Shown here one piece after another: positions 62,234 through 64,000 of a stretch of DNA of 64,000 nt. The DNA lies in the NCBI RefSeq assembly GCF_014650895.1, contig NZ_BMVV01000008.1:124001-188000 (forward strand), in the 5' to 3' direction. Position 1 is the first letter of the stretch, and every line of letters starts with the position of its first letter. The translations under genes were made by a program, and so were the position numbers. The stretch comes from Streptomyces omiyaensis (GTDB taxonomy: Bacteria > Actinomycetota > Actinomycetes > Streptomycetales > Streptomycetaceae). A model generated the notes under the pieces. That model worked only from the letters and a program-made list of their open reading frames with translations, did not search any database and had not been told where the DNA came from.

Positions 62234-63169
62234 GTGCGCCGACTTGCCGGCCTTCTCGTCGTCCCGCTGCTGCTGCTGTCGACAGCGGCCTGCGGCAGCG
62301 ACACCAAGGGCTCCGATAACGCCTCGATGACCAACGGGCTGCCCGCCATCACCGCGGGCGAGAAGTTCGGCGAGAAGCCGACCCTCTCGAAGGGCGAGGG
62401 CGACCCGCCCAAGGAGCTCAAGGTCAACGTCATCAGCGAGGGCGACGGCCCGGTCACCAAGGACGGCGACGCCCTCCAGGTCAACTACCTCGGTCAGACC
62501 TGGGACTCGACGACCCCCTTCGACAACAGCTTCGACCGCGGCGAGCCGTTCAGTCTCACCCTCGGCGCCGGCCAGGTCATCAAGGGCTGGGACCAGGGTC
62601 TGAAGGGCCAGAAGGTCGGCAGCCGCGTCGAGATCGGCATCCCGCCGGAGCTCGGCTACGGCGAGCAGGGCTCCCCGCCGAGCATCAAGGGCGGCGCGAC
62701 CCTCGTCTTCGTCGTCGACATCCTGAAGGCGACCGTCATCCCGAAGTCCGCCGAGGGCACCGTCGTCGCCCAGGAGAACAAGGACCTGCCCAAGGTCGGC
62801 ACCAACACCGACGGCAAGGCCCCCTCGCTGACGGTGCCGAAGGCCGCCGCGCCGAAGGCGCTCGTCTCCAACTACGTGATCGAGGGCAAGGGCGAGGCGG
62901 TCAAGTCGACCGACACCCTGACCGTCCAGTACCAGGGCGTCCTCTGGGACGGCACGCCGTTCGACAGCTCCTACGAGCGCGGCGCCCCGGCCACCTTCCC
63001 GCTGGCCAACGTCATCCCGGGCTGGACCAAGGGCCTGGACGGCAAGAAGGTCGGCAGCCGCGTGCTGCTCGTCGTCCCGCCGGCCGACGGCTACGGCGAC
63101 CAGGCCCAGGGCAAGATCCCGGCCAACTCCACCCTCGTCTTCACGGTGGACATCCTCGCCAAGCAGTAG
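62234..63169 (+). CDS. Lipoprotein FKBP-type peptidyl-prolyl isomerase with two domains
   Basis: 311-aa exported isomerase. The signal peptide ends in the lipobox STAAC (Cys20), so it is anchored outside the membrane. It has two FKBP domains: about 75-185 (LGAGQVIKGWDQGLKGQKVGSR, ELGYGEQGSPPSI) and about 215-311 (VIPGWTKGLDGKKVGSRVLLVVPP, YGDQAQGKIPANSTLVFTVDIL). GTG start behind GAGGA. It probably helps folding of secreted proteins. It lies between pafA and a cytoplasmic FKBP gene. Confidence 0.92.
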   Translation: MRRLAGLLVVPLLLLSTAACGSDTKGSDNASMTNGLPAITAGEKFGEKPTLSKGEGDPPKELKVNVISEGDGPVTKDGDALQVNYLGQTWDSTTPFDNSFDRGEPFSLTLGAGQVIKGWDQGLKGQKVGSRVEIGIPPELGYGEQGSPPSIKGGATLVFVVDILKATVIPKSAEGTVVAQENKDLPKVGTNTDGKAPSLTVPKAAAPKALVSNYVIEGKGEAVKSTDTLTVQYQGVLWDGTPFDSSYERGAPATFPLANVIPGWTKGLDGKKVGSRVLLVVPPADGYGDQAQGKIPANSTLVFTVDILAKQ

Positions 63170-63265
63170 CCGGTTCCCGCGCGACCCGGCCCGCCGCGAG
63201 GTAGGTTGTCGGGGTCGCGCGGACCATCGTCCGCCCGGTTCCACCCGTATGAGGAGCACACTGCA

Positions 63266-63646
63266 GTGAGCATCGAGAAGCCCGAGGTCGACTTCCCGGG
63301 CGGCGAGCCGCCGGCCGACCTGGAGATCAAGGACATCTGGCAGGGCGACGGCGAGACCGCCGTGGCCGGCGACACGGTCAACGTCCACTACGTCGGTGTC
63401 TCCTTCGAGTCCGGCGAGGAGTTCGACGCCTCCTGGAACCGCGGCACCCCGCTGGAGTTCCCGCTCGGTGCCGGCATGGTCATCAAGGGCTGGGACAAGG
63501 GCGTCGAGGGCATGAAGGTCGGCGGCCGCCGCCAGCTGGTCATCCCCCCGCACCTCGCCTACGGCGACCGCGGCGCCGGCGCCAAGATCGGCCCCGGCGA
63601 GACGCTGATCTTCGTCTGCGACCTGGTCGGCGTGAAGAAGGCCTGA
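63266..63646 (+). CDS. Cytoplasmic FKBP-type peptidyl-prolyl isomerase
   Basis: 126-aa single-domain FKBP. The active-site residues are visible in VNVHYVGVSFESGEEFDASW, LGAGMVIKGWDKGVEGMKVGGRR and PHLAYGDRGAGAKIGPGETLIFVCDLV. It has no signal peptide. GTG start with GAGGAG at 9 nt. It resembles the FkbP-type proteins next to pafA in other streptomycetes. Followed by a strong T-tailed terminator. Confidence 0.94.
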   Translation: MSIEKPEVDFPGGEPPADLEIKDIWQGDGETAVAGDTVNVHYVGVSFESGEEFDASWNRGTPLEFPLGAGMVIKGWDKGVEGMKVGGRRQLVIPPHLAYGDRGAGAKIGPGETLIFVCDLVGVKKA

Positions 63647-63665
63647 CCCGGCCCGACGCACCGGT

Positions 63666-63698
63666 CGAGGGCCCCCGCCTCCGCGGCGGGGGCCCTCG
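63666..63698 (+). terminator. Intrinsic terminator of the FKBP gene
   Basis: 14-bp perfect stem CGAGGGCCCCCGCC with complement, loop TCCGC, followed by GCTTTTG. Confidence 0.88.
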
Positions 63699-63774
63699 GC
63701 TTTTGTCCGGACACCCCGGGGCGGTACGGTCGGACGTCCGAGAACGGAACCGGGGAAGAGGGTGCAGGGCGTCC

Positions 63775-64000
63775 ATGGCGATTGCCAAGGCCGAGCGGCT
63801 CATGAATCTCGCGCTGTGCCTGCTCGGGACGCGCCGCGCGCTCAGCAAGCGCGAACTGCGCGGCTCCATCGAGGCGTACATGGAGGCCAGCGGGGACGAG
63901 GCCTTCAACCGCATGTTCGAGCGGGACAAGGACGACCTCCGCGAGCTCGGCCTGGTCATCGAGACCGTCGAGAACCTCGACGGCGAGACCGGTTACCTCG
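63775..64000 (+). CDS. pafB: WYL-domain regulator PafB (5' part, runs off the window)
   Basis: The first 75 codons are present. MAIAKAERLMNLALCLLGTRRALSK and FERDKDDLRELGLVIETVE are the N-terminal winged HTH of the PafB/PafC family. With PafC it forms a WYL-domain activator of the DNA-damage response in mycobacteria, despite sitting next to pafA. The C-terminal WYL and WCX domains are beyond the window edge. A TACGGT element at 63724-63729 is a possible -10. Confidence 0.88.
   Translation, partial: MAIAKAERLMNLALCLLGTRRALSKRELRGSIEAYMEASGDEAFNRMFERDKDDLRELGLVIETVENLDGETGYL

Overview
The window is high-GC actinobacterial chromosome, almost certainly from a Streptomyces. It carries two chaplin genes (aerial-hypha surface proteins), the glycerol regulator gylR with glpFKD, mycothiol genes (mshC and S-(hydroxymethyl)mycothiol dehydrogenase), the complete Pup-proteasome locus and F420-type oxidoreductases. 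Coding is dense on both strands with strong G/C third-position bias. No insertion sequence, integrase, phage gene or CRISPR array was seen. From memory the gene order resembles the S. coelicolor SCO1638-SCO1680 region in reverse, so this is conserved core chromosome rather than an island.

Layout. 1-9.7 kb holds lipid and steroid-type catabolism: a TetR regulator, an acyl-CoA dehydrogenase paired with an APH-type kinase, two oxidoreductases, two DUF202 membrane proteins, a NUDIX hydrolase, a 3alpha,20beta-hydroxysteroid-dehydrogenase-like SDR with its own TetR, and a KstD-like flavoprotein. 9.7-12.6 kb is the gluconate locus gntP-gntK with divergent gntR. 12.8-17.2 kb holds an amino-acid permease, a mycothiol-dependent formaldehyde oxidation pair, a pseudouridine synthase and tRNA-Leu(GAG). 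17.4-21.2 kb holds an M20 peptidase, chpH-like and chpC-like chaplins, and two small conserved proteins. 21.2-27.7 kb holds a RecD-like protein with degenerate ATPase motifs, an aldo/keto reductase, an LLM oxidoreductase, a ferritin-like protein and CorA.

27.9-31.4 kb is a conserved actinobacterial trio (histidine phosphatase, DUF3090 protein, PI-kinase-like protein) followed by mshC. 31.5-39 kb holds a PAC2 protein, an LLM oxidoreductase and the glycerol regulon glpD-glpK-glpF with gylR. 39.2-47.3 kb holds metH, a HAD phosphatase and two tandem solute-binding lipoproteins with no permease genes beside them. 47.4-52.3 kb holds an orphan response regulator, an Fe-S RecB-type nuclease, a CBS-domain site-2 protease, trmI, a small exported protein and a ferredoxin. 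52.5-64 kb is the Pup-proteasome locus: arc, dop, pup, prcB, prcA, an inserted lacI-MFS pair, pafA, two FKBP isomerases and the start of pafB at the window edge.

How the genes work together. Pup is ligated to targets by PafA and removed by Dop; ARC unfolds tagged proteins into the PrcAB core. This Pup already ends in Glu, so Dop deamidation should not be needed. MshC makes mycothiol, the cofactor of the formaldehyde pair about 15 kb away. GylR probably controls glpFKD and itself through repeated palindromes around 38.0 and 39.0 kb. Nine genes have a TANNNT element 6-7 nt before the start codon, suggesting leaderless transcripts.

The best candidates for poorly described biology are the phosphatase/DUF3090/kinase-like trio, the split kinase plus acyl-CoA dehydrogenase pair, the RecD-like protein with lost ATPase motifs, and the collagen-like wall-anchored chaplin. 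Functions are assigned by recognising protein families by eye; no database search was run.
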